This document shows positions 9,087-17,207 of a DNA stretch of 33,222 nucleotides, piece after piece. Position 1 is the first letter of the stretch. Each line of letters begins with the position of its first letter. The position numbers and the translations under genes are program-made. The notes beneath the pieces are model-generated. The model had not been told where the DNA came from and did not search any database. It saw nothing but the letters and a program-made list of their open reading frames with translations. Origin of the DNA: Desulfobacteraceae bacterium (GTDB taxonomy: Bacteria; Desulfobacterota; Desulfobacteria; Desulfobacterales; JAJDOA01); assembly GCA_022340405.1 (NCBI GenBank), contig JAJDOA010000044.1, forward strand, positions 1 through 33,222. Reading direction: 5' to 3'.

Positions 9087-9935
9087 TCAACCCGCCAGGC
9101 GGATGGAAATGCCGGAGAAAACGGCCCAAGCGAGGGTCGCGGCGGTGGCCGCCACGCACGCAAATGCCAGCAGCCTGTGCAGCAGGTTTTCCCGCACCCG
9201 CTCCCCATAGCCGAGAACCATCCCCAAAATGGCCCCGGCGGCCATTCCGCCCCCATGCGCCCAGTTGTTGATTCCCGGCACAATGAAGCCGAAGAGAAAA
9301 ATCGTGATCGCCCACACCCCCACTTGGCGGTATACCGCCGTGCCGTAAACACCGCCCCGGCTCTTGCCGAAGTAGAGAATGGCCCCCATCAGGGAACAGA
9401 CCGCCGCCGAAGCGCCGATGGTGAAGACGACGCCTGCCAGGTAGGAGGCGAGAAACCCGATGGACCCGCCCAGCGTGTAGATAATCAGCATTCGGTAGCC
9501 GCCGTACTCTCTCGCGACGAAAGGGCTCAATTGGTAGAAGGCGATCATGTTGAAACCGATGTGCAGCAAATTGGCATGAAGCCAGTTGGCGGAAATCAGC
9601 GACCACCAGCGGTGGAACCGATCCACGGGGATGGTGCCGGTAGCCCCCAGCAGCAGCAGGCTCTGGTTGCTTGGCGCCAGGGCCGTCAGCGGGTTGAAGG
9701 AAGTGCCGCCCGATCCCGATTGGAGCAGTACCGACAGCAGGTACATGCCGACGTTGAGGATGATGACGGAGCGGATCAGACGGGCCGGGTCGCTGAAAAT
9801 GCGAAGCACGGGATGGCTCTTCCACCACGCGCCGGGACGCGAGAGGCCGCAGTAGGGACAGCGGGAATCGTCCAGACTGACCAGTCGTTGGCAGTTGGGG
9901 CAGAGTGTGGCGTTTCGTTTGGCAGATCGGTTCAT
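9087..9935 (-). CDS. Rhomboid family intramembrane serine protease with N-terminal zinc ribbon
   Basis: MNRSAKRNATLCPNCQRLVSLDDSRCPYCGLSRP (CxxC...CxxC) then TM helices with GASAAVCSLMGA (catalytic Ser) and NNWAHGGG (catalytic His). Confidence 0.87.
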   Translation of the reverse strand: MNRSAKRNATLCPNCQRLVSLDDSRCPYCGLSRPGAWWKSHPVLRIFSDPARLIRSVIILNVGMYLLSVLLQSGSGGTSFNPLTALAPSNQSLLLLGATGTIPVDRFHRWWSLISANWLHANLLHIGFNMIAFYQLSPFVAREYGGYRMLIIYTLGGSIGFLASYLAGVVFTIGASAAVCSLMGAILYFGKSRGGVYGTAVYRQVGVWAITIFLFGFIVPGINNWAHGGGMAAGAILGMVLGYGERVRENLLHRLLAFACVAATAATLAWAVFSGISIRLAG

Positions 9936-10005
9936 GCGTTTTCCGGGCTGGCCCCCGGTCCCCTTTCGGATGGTCGTGACGGTGGCTGCGGCGCCGGCGG
10001 CGGGT

Positions 10006-10293
10006 TCAGCAGCAGGCGTCGCCGCAGGAGGCCGCTTCTTTTCCGCGCAGCCAGGTTTGAATGATGTACGCCGCGCAACCGACGCCGGGCGTGAGCCCGA
10101 TGGCATGCACCGGGCAGTTCACGGCGCAGGCGCCGCATTCCATACATCCGTCCCGGTCTCCAACCCGGGCTTTTTTCTCCTCCAGGGTGAAGACCCGGTG
10201 GGGGCACACCTGCACACAGGCGCCGCAGCCGATACAGGCTTCGGTGTCCACTTTCAGCGTCGTTACATCGGGCAGATATCGAAACGTTTCCAA
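10006..10293 (-). CDS. hgcB: Mercury methylation ferredoxin HgcB (start uncertain: TTG at 10293 or TTG at 10326)
   Basis: CIGCGACVQVCP and CMECGACAVNCP [4Fe-4S] motifs, GVGCAAYIIQTW, C-terminal CGDACC, immediately downstream of hgcA. No in-frame ATG upstream; the TTG at 10293 gives 95 aa. Confidence 0.92.
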   Translation of the reverse strand: METFRYLPDVTTLKVDTEACIGCGACVQVCPHRVFTLEEKKARVGDRDGCMECGACAVNCPVHAIGLTPGVGCAAYIIQTWLRGKEAASCGDACC

Positions 10294-10315
10294 TTCTCCG
10301 TATGTCCTTTCGGCT

Positions 10316-11566
10316 TCATGCGGCAAAGGGTGCCGCGATCCAGGCCGCAGTCCCCGCCAGCAAGCATAGCATCTGCAACGGAAGGGCCGTTCGCATTTCT
10401 TTTTCCACCCCGGAAGGGGATGTGTAGGGGGTGGAGCCGGTGAAGTTCATGGCCATGAAGGAGCCCACCGCGACCGTGGCGGCCAAGACCGCGGCCGCGT
10501 TGAGAAGCGGCGAGCCGGGAATGCCGGCAACAACCCACATGGCGAGGATTCCCGCTGGCAGGCTCGTGAAAAGCCCTTTCACTGAAAATCGCCGGGTCGG
10601 AAGCCACGGCAGAAGCGCCGGCATAGCCACAGCGCCGGCGAAAAGCCCCATCAGGCAGGCGAACACCAGCGCCCATCCCCTTGTCCATGCCTGGGAGATG
10701 GAAAAAACATCCGGACCGATGCCGGAAAGAAAAAACGCGGCCGCAACGGCCACCATAGCGGGCTTGACGGCCCCGGCCAGCTCCACCGGAACCAGAACCA
10801 GGCGCTCTGCAAGAGAGAACGTCACCGTTCGCATCTCCTCCGAGGCGATGTTGTCCGCCCGGAGAAATGCGGGGATGTCCGCAGCCCTCACCGGTCCCCA
10901 CACGACATGGAAGCCGCAGGCCTTCCGCACCTCGTGGGCGGAGACACCGGTGGCGGACAGCTGCGGCAGAATCAGCCGACGGTGGCGCACCACCCGGGTC
11001 AGGTCAACGGCGCCGACTCGCCGCACCACCTCCGATGTGGAAAAAAGAGCCTTTCCGGCTGCGCACCAGACATTGACACCCCTTGTGTCGAGAACGAGGA
11101 TCCAGGCGTCCACGCCCTTCAGTGCCCCGCGAAGGGAATCGAAGCTGAGTTTGTAATTGGCCGACGCCATAACCGGGGCATCGGAATTCGGCCGGCCCAC
11201 CGCATACAGCCCGGGGGCGACCCGATAGCGGCTGCGAATGATGCCGATGCGTGCGCCCGCCGCACCCACCCGGTCTCGAAAATCGAACCGGGTGCGAACA
11301 CGGGGGACGGCTCCTGCAGGGGTTTCCACAAACGCCTCCACAAAAGGGCAGATGCGGTATCCGGGCCTTTCGCAAGCAGCGCTGGGTGGTCCGGGCGGCG
11401 GTCCGCAGCAGACGTCCCCGGAGCAGGTTTCGTCGCTGGAGGCAGGAACCGTTGCGGTTTCCGCGCCGATGGTTGAGGCCCCGTGCATGGGAAAGGATGT
11501 CGTCGGAGAACAGGCTCCGTCCTGGCAGCAGCAGGGGGTATCGATGGGTTTCGGGGTTTCGGTCAT
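10316..11566 (-). CDS. hgcA: Mercury methylation corrinoid protein HgcA
   Basis: NVWCAAGK cap-helix motif (11051-11074); corrinoid-domain signature RVRTRFDFRDRVGAAGARIGIIRSRYRVAPGLYAVGRPNSDAPV; about five C-terminal TM helices ending NFTGSTPYTSPSGVEKEMR. Confidence 0.95.
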   Translation of the reverse strand: MTETPKPIDTPCCCQDGACSPTTSFPMHGASTIGAETATVPASSDETCSGDVCCGPPPGPPSAACERPGYRICPFVEAFVETPAGAVPRVRTRFDFRDRVGAAGARIGIIRSRYRVAPGLYAVGRPNSDAPVMASANYKLSFDSLRGALKGVDAWILVLDTRGVNVWCAAGKALFSTSEVVRRVGAVDLTRVVRHRRLILPQLSATGVSAHEVRKACGFHVVWGPVRAADIPAFLRADNIASEEMRTVTFSLAERLVLVPVELAGAVKPAMVAVAAAFFLSGIGPDVFSISQAWTRGWALVFACLMGLFAGAVAMPALLPWLPTRRFSVKGLFTSLPAGILAMWVVAGIPGSPLLNAAAVLAATVAVGSFMAMNFTGSTPYTSPSGVEKEMRTALPLQMLCLLAGTAAWIAAPFAA

Positions 11567-11672
11567 ACCTTTCATCCTAAAGCGTCGTGACTTCCTGTCA
11601 AGCCGGCGCGGGAAAACAAGTGCCGGGCACCGAGCGGTTTGTGCGGCCGGCGTGCCGACGGCATTGCGTACC

Positions 11673-12665
11673 TCAGTTTCGCCCCGTCCGGGCATGATGG
11701 GCGGCAATGGCTTGTGCTTCCTTCTCGATCGACTCCCGAAGGGAAGCGGGCTCCAGGACGACGGCGTTGGCTCCCCAACTGAGCGCCCAGTGTTTCATGG
11801 CTTCGAGTCCGGCCACCCGCGCCTCGAAGATCACGGAGCCGTCGGCGCCCTCCGTGATCTTCTGGGTATCGTGCCACTTTTTTTCTCGGATGTAGCCCGC
11901 CGCGGGGGGGGTGAAACGAATGCGGACCGTGCAGGGTTCGCCCAGGTAGACGCCGAAGCTCTGGCGGATGCGCCTTTCGATGTCGAAATCCTCCGGCGCC
12001 TCGAAACTTTCTTCCAACCGCTTGAGGCTCCGGATCCGATCCAGCGCGAAGACCCGTATATCGCCGCGCACCCGGCAGAATCCGATCATGTAGAAAGCAT
12101 CGTCGAAGAACCAGATCTTGTACGGCGCGACCACCCGACGGGTCTCTTCGTCCCGGCTCATCACATGGTATCGGATGTCCAGGCATTTTCGCCTCTCGAT
12201 GGCCTCGCTGATCGATTCGATGAGATCCTGTACATCGCCGTGTTGCCGGTGCGGTCTGGGTGCGGCGACGATGCTCGCTTCCATGCGCTCCAAAAACTGC
12301 AAAACCGCTGGCTGCAGCGTGGACTTCACCTTGTCGAAAAGCGTGTCCAGCGATTCCTGGAAAACCCGTCCTTGCAGTGTTCGCAGCATGTGGCGGCTCA
12401 AGTACAGGGCGGTCAGTTCGGTCATATTCAGCGGAAGCGGGACGTGATGCTTGGCCGCATCAATGATCGCCCAGTGGTTCTTTCCCTCCCGGCGTTCCGT
12501 GTACAGGGGGAAGCCCGCCGCCTGCAACGCCTCCAGGTCGCGGTAGACCGTTCGGGGATGGCATTCGAGTGCTTCGGCCAGTTCGGCCACCGTCTTGCCC
12601 AGATGGGAAGACAGCAGCCGCTGGATGATTTTCCACTGGCGGCTGAGTTGATCCCCACGTGCCAT
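11673..12665 (-). CDS. YafY/DeoR-type HTH and WYL-domain transcriptional regulator
   Basis: MARGDQLSRQWKIIQRLLSSHLGKTVAELAEALECHPRTVYRDLEALQAAGFPLYTER (HTH); WYL-like core RRVVAPYKIWFFDDAFYMIGFC; GGAG RBS before the 12665 ATG. Confidence 0.88.
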   Translation of the reverse strand: MARGDQLSRQWKIIQRLLSSHLGKTVAELAEALECHPRTVYRDLEALQAAGFPLYTERREGKNHWAIIDAAKHHVPLPLNMTELTALYLSRHMLRTLQGRVFQESLDTLFDKVKSTLQPAVLQFLERMEASIVAAPRPHRQHGDVQDLIESISEAIERRKCLDIRYHVMSRDEETRRVVAPYKIWFFDDAFYMIGFCRVRGDIRVFALDRIRSLKRLEESFEAPEDFDIERRIRQSFGVYLGEPCTVRIRFTPPAAGYIREKKWHDTQKITEGADGSVIFEARVAGLEAMKHWALSWGANAVVLEPASLRESIEKEAQAIAAHHARTGRN

Positions 12666-12915
12666 GATCTTCTCCACATTTGCATCCACCACGACCCTGC
12701 GGCCCCGACTCCGAATGCCTCACGATGGAAACCGGCCGGCGTTTGGGGCGATATGAGGCGGGCGGTGCGGGCGCAGAAACACTCCCCGCAACCGGTGCAG
12801 GAGGGAGATCCTACGGTTGCAGAACCGGGGAACCTGTATGGCCACACCCGCGGAAACGGCCGGTTGCGGAGCGACCGAACGGAGGTACCAAACCGAGAAG
12901 CGATTTCGGTCGGGA

Positions 12916-13203
12916 CTACTGGTACTCGTAGATCTCGTAGGTGGTCTCTTCACCAAGCAATTCGTCGATGCGTCCCTGAATCTCCTGTCTCTCTTTGCTG
13001 AGCACCCAGGTTCGCCAGCTTTCGACGGACTGCCATGTGCTGATCACCAGACTCTGTCCGAGCACATCCACCCGATCCAGCGTTTCGCCGGAAATGTATC
13101 CGGGCTGAATCATCGTCAGAGCGCGCAAATGCTTGAGCAGCTTGCTCAACTCCTCGGATTTGTGTCCCGGCACCTTCCGCTTGATGAGGATCTTGACGGC
13201 CAT
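12916..13203 (-). CDS. Antibiotic biosynthesis monooxygenase (ABM)-type dimeric alpha/beta-barrel protein
   Basis: MAVKILIKRKVPGHKSEELSKLLKHLRALTMIQPGYISGETLDRVDVLGQSLVISTWQSVESWRTWVLSKERQEIQGRIDELL. Confidence 0.82.
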   Translation of the reverse strand: MAVKILIKRKVPGHKSEELSKLLKHLRALTMIQPGYISGETLDRVDVLGQSLVISTWQSVESWRTWVLSKERQEIQGRIDELLGEETTYEIYEYQ

Positions 13204-13240
13204 GTCTGCCTCCTTTGCGGTTGGCTGGTTTACGACTTGT

Positions 13241-13453
13241 AGAAGCGATCTCAAAATTCGGATTTTCGTTCCCCGGGGTAAACCCGGGATCTTCGACAAG
13301 GTCAAGGAGGATCCGAGTTTCCAGCCGCCCCGGTTGCACCGGGATCCGCGACAGTCATACGGCTGGTTTTTAAGGACTGGAAACGAGGACCCGACATCGA
13401 GATTTACCCGCCCCTGGCGGGTTGGGCGAAAAGACAATTTTGAGATCGCTTCT
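13241..13453. repeat. Palindromic repeat family A, full copy A1 (213 bp)
   Basis: 18-bp perfect terminal inverted repeats AGAAGCGATCTCAAAATT (13241-13258) / AATTTTGAGATCGCTTCT (13436-13453); shared core CAAGGTCAAGGAGGATCCGAGTTT with A2. Confidence 0.9.
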
Positions 13454-13819
13454 AGAAAATTGTGCGGAATTTTCCGTTATCTGTCAAGGAGTTGTTCCCT
13501 AACATGCAAAAAAGGCGTCGTCCGAGAAAAAAAGCCTGCCAAAATGTCGAAGACCAAGCGCTCTCCAAAAGTCACCGGTGCTGACGATGTTCGGTCCGGA
13601 GGACTTCCGCCGCTTTTTGTTTTCCGCATTTGCCTTTTGCGGACGGTTTTTCGGCAATCCGGTTCGAAGCGATGCTGCCGGTTGCCCCTCCGTCGCGGAT
13701 TTTCCCGGAAGAGAGTCCGCCGCCATTTTTTCCTCCGGGTGTGACCGGATCTGTCAAACGCCTGCTGTAGAGTCGAAGTCACGATTGGAGAAAATCCCCT
13801 GCAAGGAAAGGGAAAAACC

Positions 13820-14005
13820 ATGGTGAGACACGTCGAAGAAGATTCCTACTCGGACAGGCTGGAGTACCACGGCTGCAACGTGATCGAGCGGGTGCGCACC
13901 CATCGTTTTCACTCCGAGGTCGTGCACGACTGGATGGTGTTCGATTCCGTGGAAGAGGCCGAGGATTATTTCAACGAGCACGGCTGGCCGCTTCCGCAGG
14001 CATGA
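13820..14005 (+). CDS. Small hypothetical protein (61 aa)
   Basis: MVRHVEEDSYSDRLEYHGCNVIERVRTHRFHSEVVHDWMVFDSVEEAEDYFNEHGWPLPQA; purine-rich RBS-like upstream (AAGGAAAGGG); ATGA overlap with next small ORF. Confidence 0.6.
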   Translation: MVRHVEEDSYSDRLEYHGCNVIERVRTHRFHSEVVHDWMVFDSVEEAEDYFNEHGWPLPQA

Positions 14006-14103
14006 ACATGACCCGATGGGCGGAAATGGCGCTGGACGCCCTGATGATGGTGCTGCTGCTGGCGATGGCCGTCGGGGTGACCCTGGTTTACGGGCTGCCG
14101 TGA
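14002..14103 (+). CDS. Possible 33-aa single-TM micropeptide
   Basis: MNMTRWAEMALDALMMVLLLAMAVGVTLVYGLP; ATG overlaps the TGA of the 61-aa ORF (ATGA, 14002-14005). Confidence 0.4.
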   Translation: MNMTRWAEMALDALMMVLLLAMAVGVTLVYGLP

Positions 14104-16106
14104 ACCGGGGTTTTTGGGGGGCGGAACCGCCGCACCGTCTTTTTCAGGCGGCGGAGGTGATATTCCGGATCCTTCGAGGCGTACCGTACCGCCACATAGT
14201 CCTGCGTCACCCGGCGAACGGTCTCGGAAAGATCCGGCCGTGTGCTGGTCACGATTTTGGCAAAGGCCACAGGCCCCTGATGCGGACTCCGCTCGATACC
14301 GACATCCGAGAGGCGGCGGCAGAACTGACGGTAGAGCCGCTGCACGGGGTCTTCGTGAACCGATTTCCGCTTTCGGATGCGCAGGAAAAAGAACAGGCCG
14401 TACAGCGCGGCCAGTCCGGCGACGGCGAGCACGGCCCAGGCCACCGCCTTCCACCGGGAGGCGTCCAGTCCGAAGGTATTGTACAGCATTCTCTGGCGGA
14501 AATAGTCATAGCCCAGCACCCATTTCTGCCAGCGGTTGTTGATGAGATCCAAACCGAAGAGCAGTGGTTTCCAATACTTGCTCAGCGGTCCCAGATAGGG
14601 GTTGCTGAAAAGGGCCTCGCGCTCCTCCGGGGTCAATGCCGCCGCCGTTCCCTGTTCGATACGTGCGGGCATGACCACGGACGTGGGATCCACGCGGGTC
14701 CACCCCCTCTCTTCCAGCCAGACCTCCACCCACGCATGGGCGTCAGACTGACGCACGATCAAGTAGTCGCCGTATGGGTTCCGTTCTCCGCCGAGATACC
14801 CTCCCACCACACGGGAAGGAATCCCGGCGGCACGCATCAAGAAAGCGAAAGCCGAAGCATAATGCTCGCAATACCCTCTTCGGGTATCGAAGAGCAGGGC
14901 GTCGATGGGTTCCTCCTTGGTTTCGGGCACCTGGAGCGAATAGACGAAGCGATTGCCGGCCAGAAAGGCGAGGGCCGCGTCGATGATCTCCTGCGGTGAG
15001 GAAAAATCGCGGGCCCACTGCTCCGCCAGGGCCCGCGATTTCGGATTGCCCTGCGGTGGAAGCCTTCGGGTGCGCAATCGCTCCCATCCCTGCAAGGGCC
15101 CGGTTCGGTATTGCAGGTACGACTTCAGCCGGTACTGATATGTGGCGTTCACTTTTCGCCATCGAATCAGCGTGTGATCGGCCAGTGGAATGCTGCCGAT
15201 GGGGTCGCTGAAGGGAATATCGAGGCCGAAGACCCAGCGCTGGCCGTGCGGTTCCAGAATGATGGAGTAGGACACGGTCTGGGCGCCCGTGGGATCCGTC
15301 CCTCTCCGGGGCGCACGGGAGGCCCGATACCATCGTTTCCCGTCGAAGTCCTGGAAAACGATCCCCCGCCAGTACAACCGGTCCGCCGGGGGGATGGACC
15401 CGTCGAATTCCACACGGAAGGCGATTTCCTGGTTCTGCACCAGGCGACTGACGCTGCCCGGCCGGATCTCGTCGCTGAGTCCGGTGGTGCCGGTGGACGC
15501 CTTGGGCGATCCCCACAGGCCGCTTGGAAGCCGCGGAAACACCAGAAACAGAATCGCCGCCAGCGGCAGGGCCTGCAGCAGGATGCGGCCCGACAGCCGC
15601 AGATGGGAAAGAAAAGGGCCGTCGGGGTTGTTGATCTGAATGAGCACGGCCGATGTAACCAGCACCGAGGCAAACATGTACAGCGCCATGAACAGATCGT
15701 TGTTGTACAGCAGGTTGGTGATGACGAGAAAGTAGGCCAGAAAGAGCGTGATCATCCGATCGCGGTGGGTCCGGATCTCCAGGGGTTTCAGCCCGAGCAT
15801 GATGGTGAGAAGCCCCACACCTACATCCAGGTCGAAGGAAAACCCGTAAAGGAACAACCCGCCGAACAGACCTGCAACCGTCAGCGCAATCCGTGTGCCG
15901 GGCTGCGGGCCGGCCCGCCCCCTCCGCTCCACCCAGTCTGCCCAGATCCACAGCAGCAGGCACCAGGCCACAACCCAGATGGGGAGTCGTCCGGCATGGG
16001 GGGCGATGGCCACCACCAGCGCCAGAATGACCTGCCGAAGCAGGCGGCTGCCGGGTCTTCCGCCCCAAAGAAGTTTGGCGAAGGGATCGGTGAGCGATGC
16101 GTTCAT
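14088..16106 (-). CDS. TgpA-like transglutaminase (DUF3488 membrane domain and transglutaminase core)
   Basis: N-terminal TM helices; catalytic region TRRGYCEHYASAFAFLMRAAGIPSRVVGGYLGGE...DAHAWVEVWLEERGWTRVDPT. Confidence 0.92.
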   Translation of the reverse strand: MNASLTDPFAKLLWGGRPGSRLLRQVILALVVAIAPHAGRLPIWVVAWCLLLWIWADWVERRGRAGPQPGTRIALTVAGLFGGLFLYGFSFDLDVGVGLLTIMLGLKPLEIRTHRDRMITLFLAYFLVITNLLYNNDLFMALYMFASVLVTSAVLIQINNPDGPFLSHLRLSGRILLQALPLAAILFLVFPRLPSGLWGSPKASTGTTGLSDEIRPGSVSRLVQNQEIAFRVEFDGSIPPADRLYWRGIVFQDFDGKRWYRASRAPRRGTDPTGAQTVSYSIILEPHGQRWVFGLDIPFSDPIGSIPLADHTLIRWRKVNATYQYRLKSYLQYRTGPLQGWERLRTRRLPPQGNPKSRALAEQWARDFSSPQEIIDAALAFLAGNRFVYSLQVPETKEEPIDALLFDTRRGYCEHYASAFAFLMRAAGIPSRVVGGYLGGERNPYGDYLIVRQSDAHAWVEVWLEERGWTRVDPTSVVMPARIEQGTAAALTPEEREALFSNPYLGPLSKYWKPLLFGLDLINNRWQKWVLGYDYFRQRMLYNTFGLDASRWKAVAWAVLAVAGLAALYGLFFFLRIRKRKSVHEDPVQRLYRQFCRRLSDVGIERSPHQGPVAFAKIVTSTRPDLSETVRRVTQDYVAVRYASKDPEYHLRRLKKTVRRFRPPKTPVHGSP

Positions 16107-17104
16107 TTCCGTCCCGAAAACTCCCCTGCGCTTTGTCGACCGGCGTTCTTTGGCTGCGCGGAAGCGGAATCCAGTCCATAGAGGGCGAGCGTTTCCAGGC
16201 AGCGCCGGCGATGCCGTTCTCCGCGACCGGGCTCAACGATGCCGGACGGAAGCCGCAGGCCGTATTTCATTCGACTTCGATGGCCCTGCTGCACCATGTC
16301 GCAAAGCCTGGACAACTTCGTTTCCACGTCGGGTTCGGGAAGGGCGTACCAGTCGAAAAGCGGTGAGATGCCCTCTTCGCCCGCAAATTGCTTGACCATC
16401 AGGCCCCGGCCCCGTGAAAAGGCTTTCCAGGAGACCCGATGCAGGCTGTCACCCGGCTGGTATCCGCGCATGCCGGTGAAATCCTCAGCGCCGGTGCCGG
16501 AAGGCTTTCCCCCGGCCCCGGGATCCCGTGCGTCACCGGCCGTAACCAGCGGCCCCGGAAGGGGTTTCGGATACACCAGACACGCGGCGTCGCTCCGGTA
16601 ATGCGTCCAGGCGCGGAACAGACCGAAGGGATAAACGCTGGACAGGACCACCGTCTCCAGCGGCTTCCTACCCCGATGCCGTGTGGGGACCGGCAGCGAG
16701 GCGGAGGCGCTGTTGTCCGGGCAAACACGCAGATCCCGGGCCCTGCCGGATGAAACGGCCAGGTGCACCGCTTCGGCGCAGCGCGATGCGCGGAGCCGGC
16801 ACTCGAACAGGGCCGGCTGGCCGGCAAAAACGGGAGCACAGCGGACGCCGTCGACGCGCACACCGGCAAGATTGTGGTGGGTGTGCACCGCGGAGACCAG
16901 CACTAGGCTCCCCAGCAGGAAGGTCAAAAGAAATCCCATGTTGTTTCCGTAGTTGGCGGAGCCCATCAGCATGGTCAGCAGGACGACGAGAAAAATGGCT
17001 CCGTAGCGCGTGGGGAAAACGTAAATGCGTCTGGCACGGTTTCGGCTGCCGAATCGGAAGCTAGCCGGAAGCGGAATTCCCGGCATTTTCAGAAGTTCGT
17101 CCAT
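16103..17104 (-). CDS. DUF58 domain-containing protein
   Basis: MDELLKMPGIPLPASFRFGSRNRARRIYVFPTRYGAIFLVVLLTMLMGSANYGNNMGFLL...EDFTGMRGYQPGDSLHRVSWKAFSRGRGLMVKQF; ATGA overlap with the transglutaminase start. Confidence 0.92.
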   Translation of the reverse strand: MDELLKMPGIPLPASFRFGSRNRARRIYVFPTRYGAIFLVVLLTMLMGSANYGNNMGFLLTFLLGSLVLVSAVHTHHNLAGVRVDGVRCAPVFAGQPALFECRLRASRCAEAVHLAVSSGRARDLRVCPDNSASASLPVPTRHRGRKPLETVVLSSVYPFGLFRAWTHYRSDAACLVYPKPLPGPLVTAGDARDPGAGGKPSGTGAEDFTGMRGYQPGDSLHRVSWKAFSRGRGLMVKQFAGEEGISPLFDWYALPEPDVETKLSRLCDMVQQGHRSRMKYGLRLPSGIVEPGRGERHRRRCLETLALYGLDSASAQPKNAGRQSAGEFSGRK

Positions 17105-17207
17105 TCGCCGATGACCTCTGCTCGTTTGAAGACTCCCCGCCGTTGCGGTTCCCGGGATTTCCGCTTCGCTCCAACAAGCGGCGGGGAATGCGCTCGCTGG
17201 CGCCGGA

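Noticed and set aside
11238-13001. 587-aa plus-strand ORF
   Set aside because: Spans antisense of hgcA and the WYL regulator; no coherent domain.
13694-13731. GC hairpin followed by T-run resembling an intrinsic terminator
   Set aside because: No clear plus-strand gene just upstream to terminate; stem is imperfect and the assignment is not supportable.
13133-13744. 203-aa plus-strand ORF containing VKEDPSFQP, also seen in 30195..31049
   Set aside because: The shared peptide comes from the conserved DNA core of repeat A, not from a protein family.
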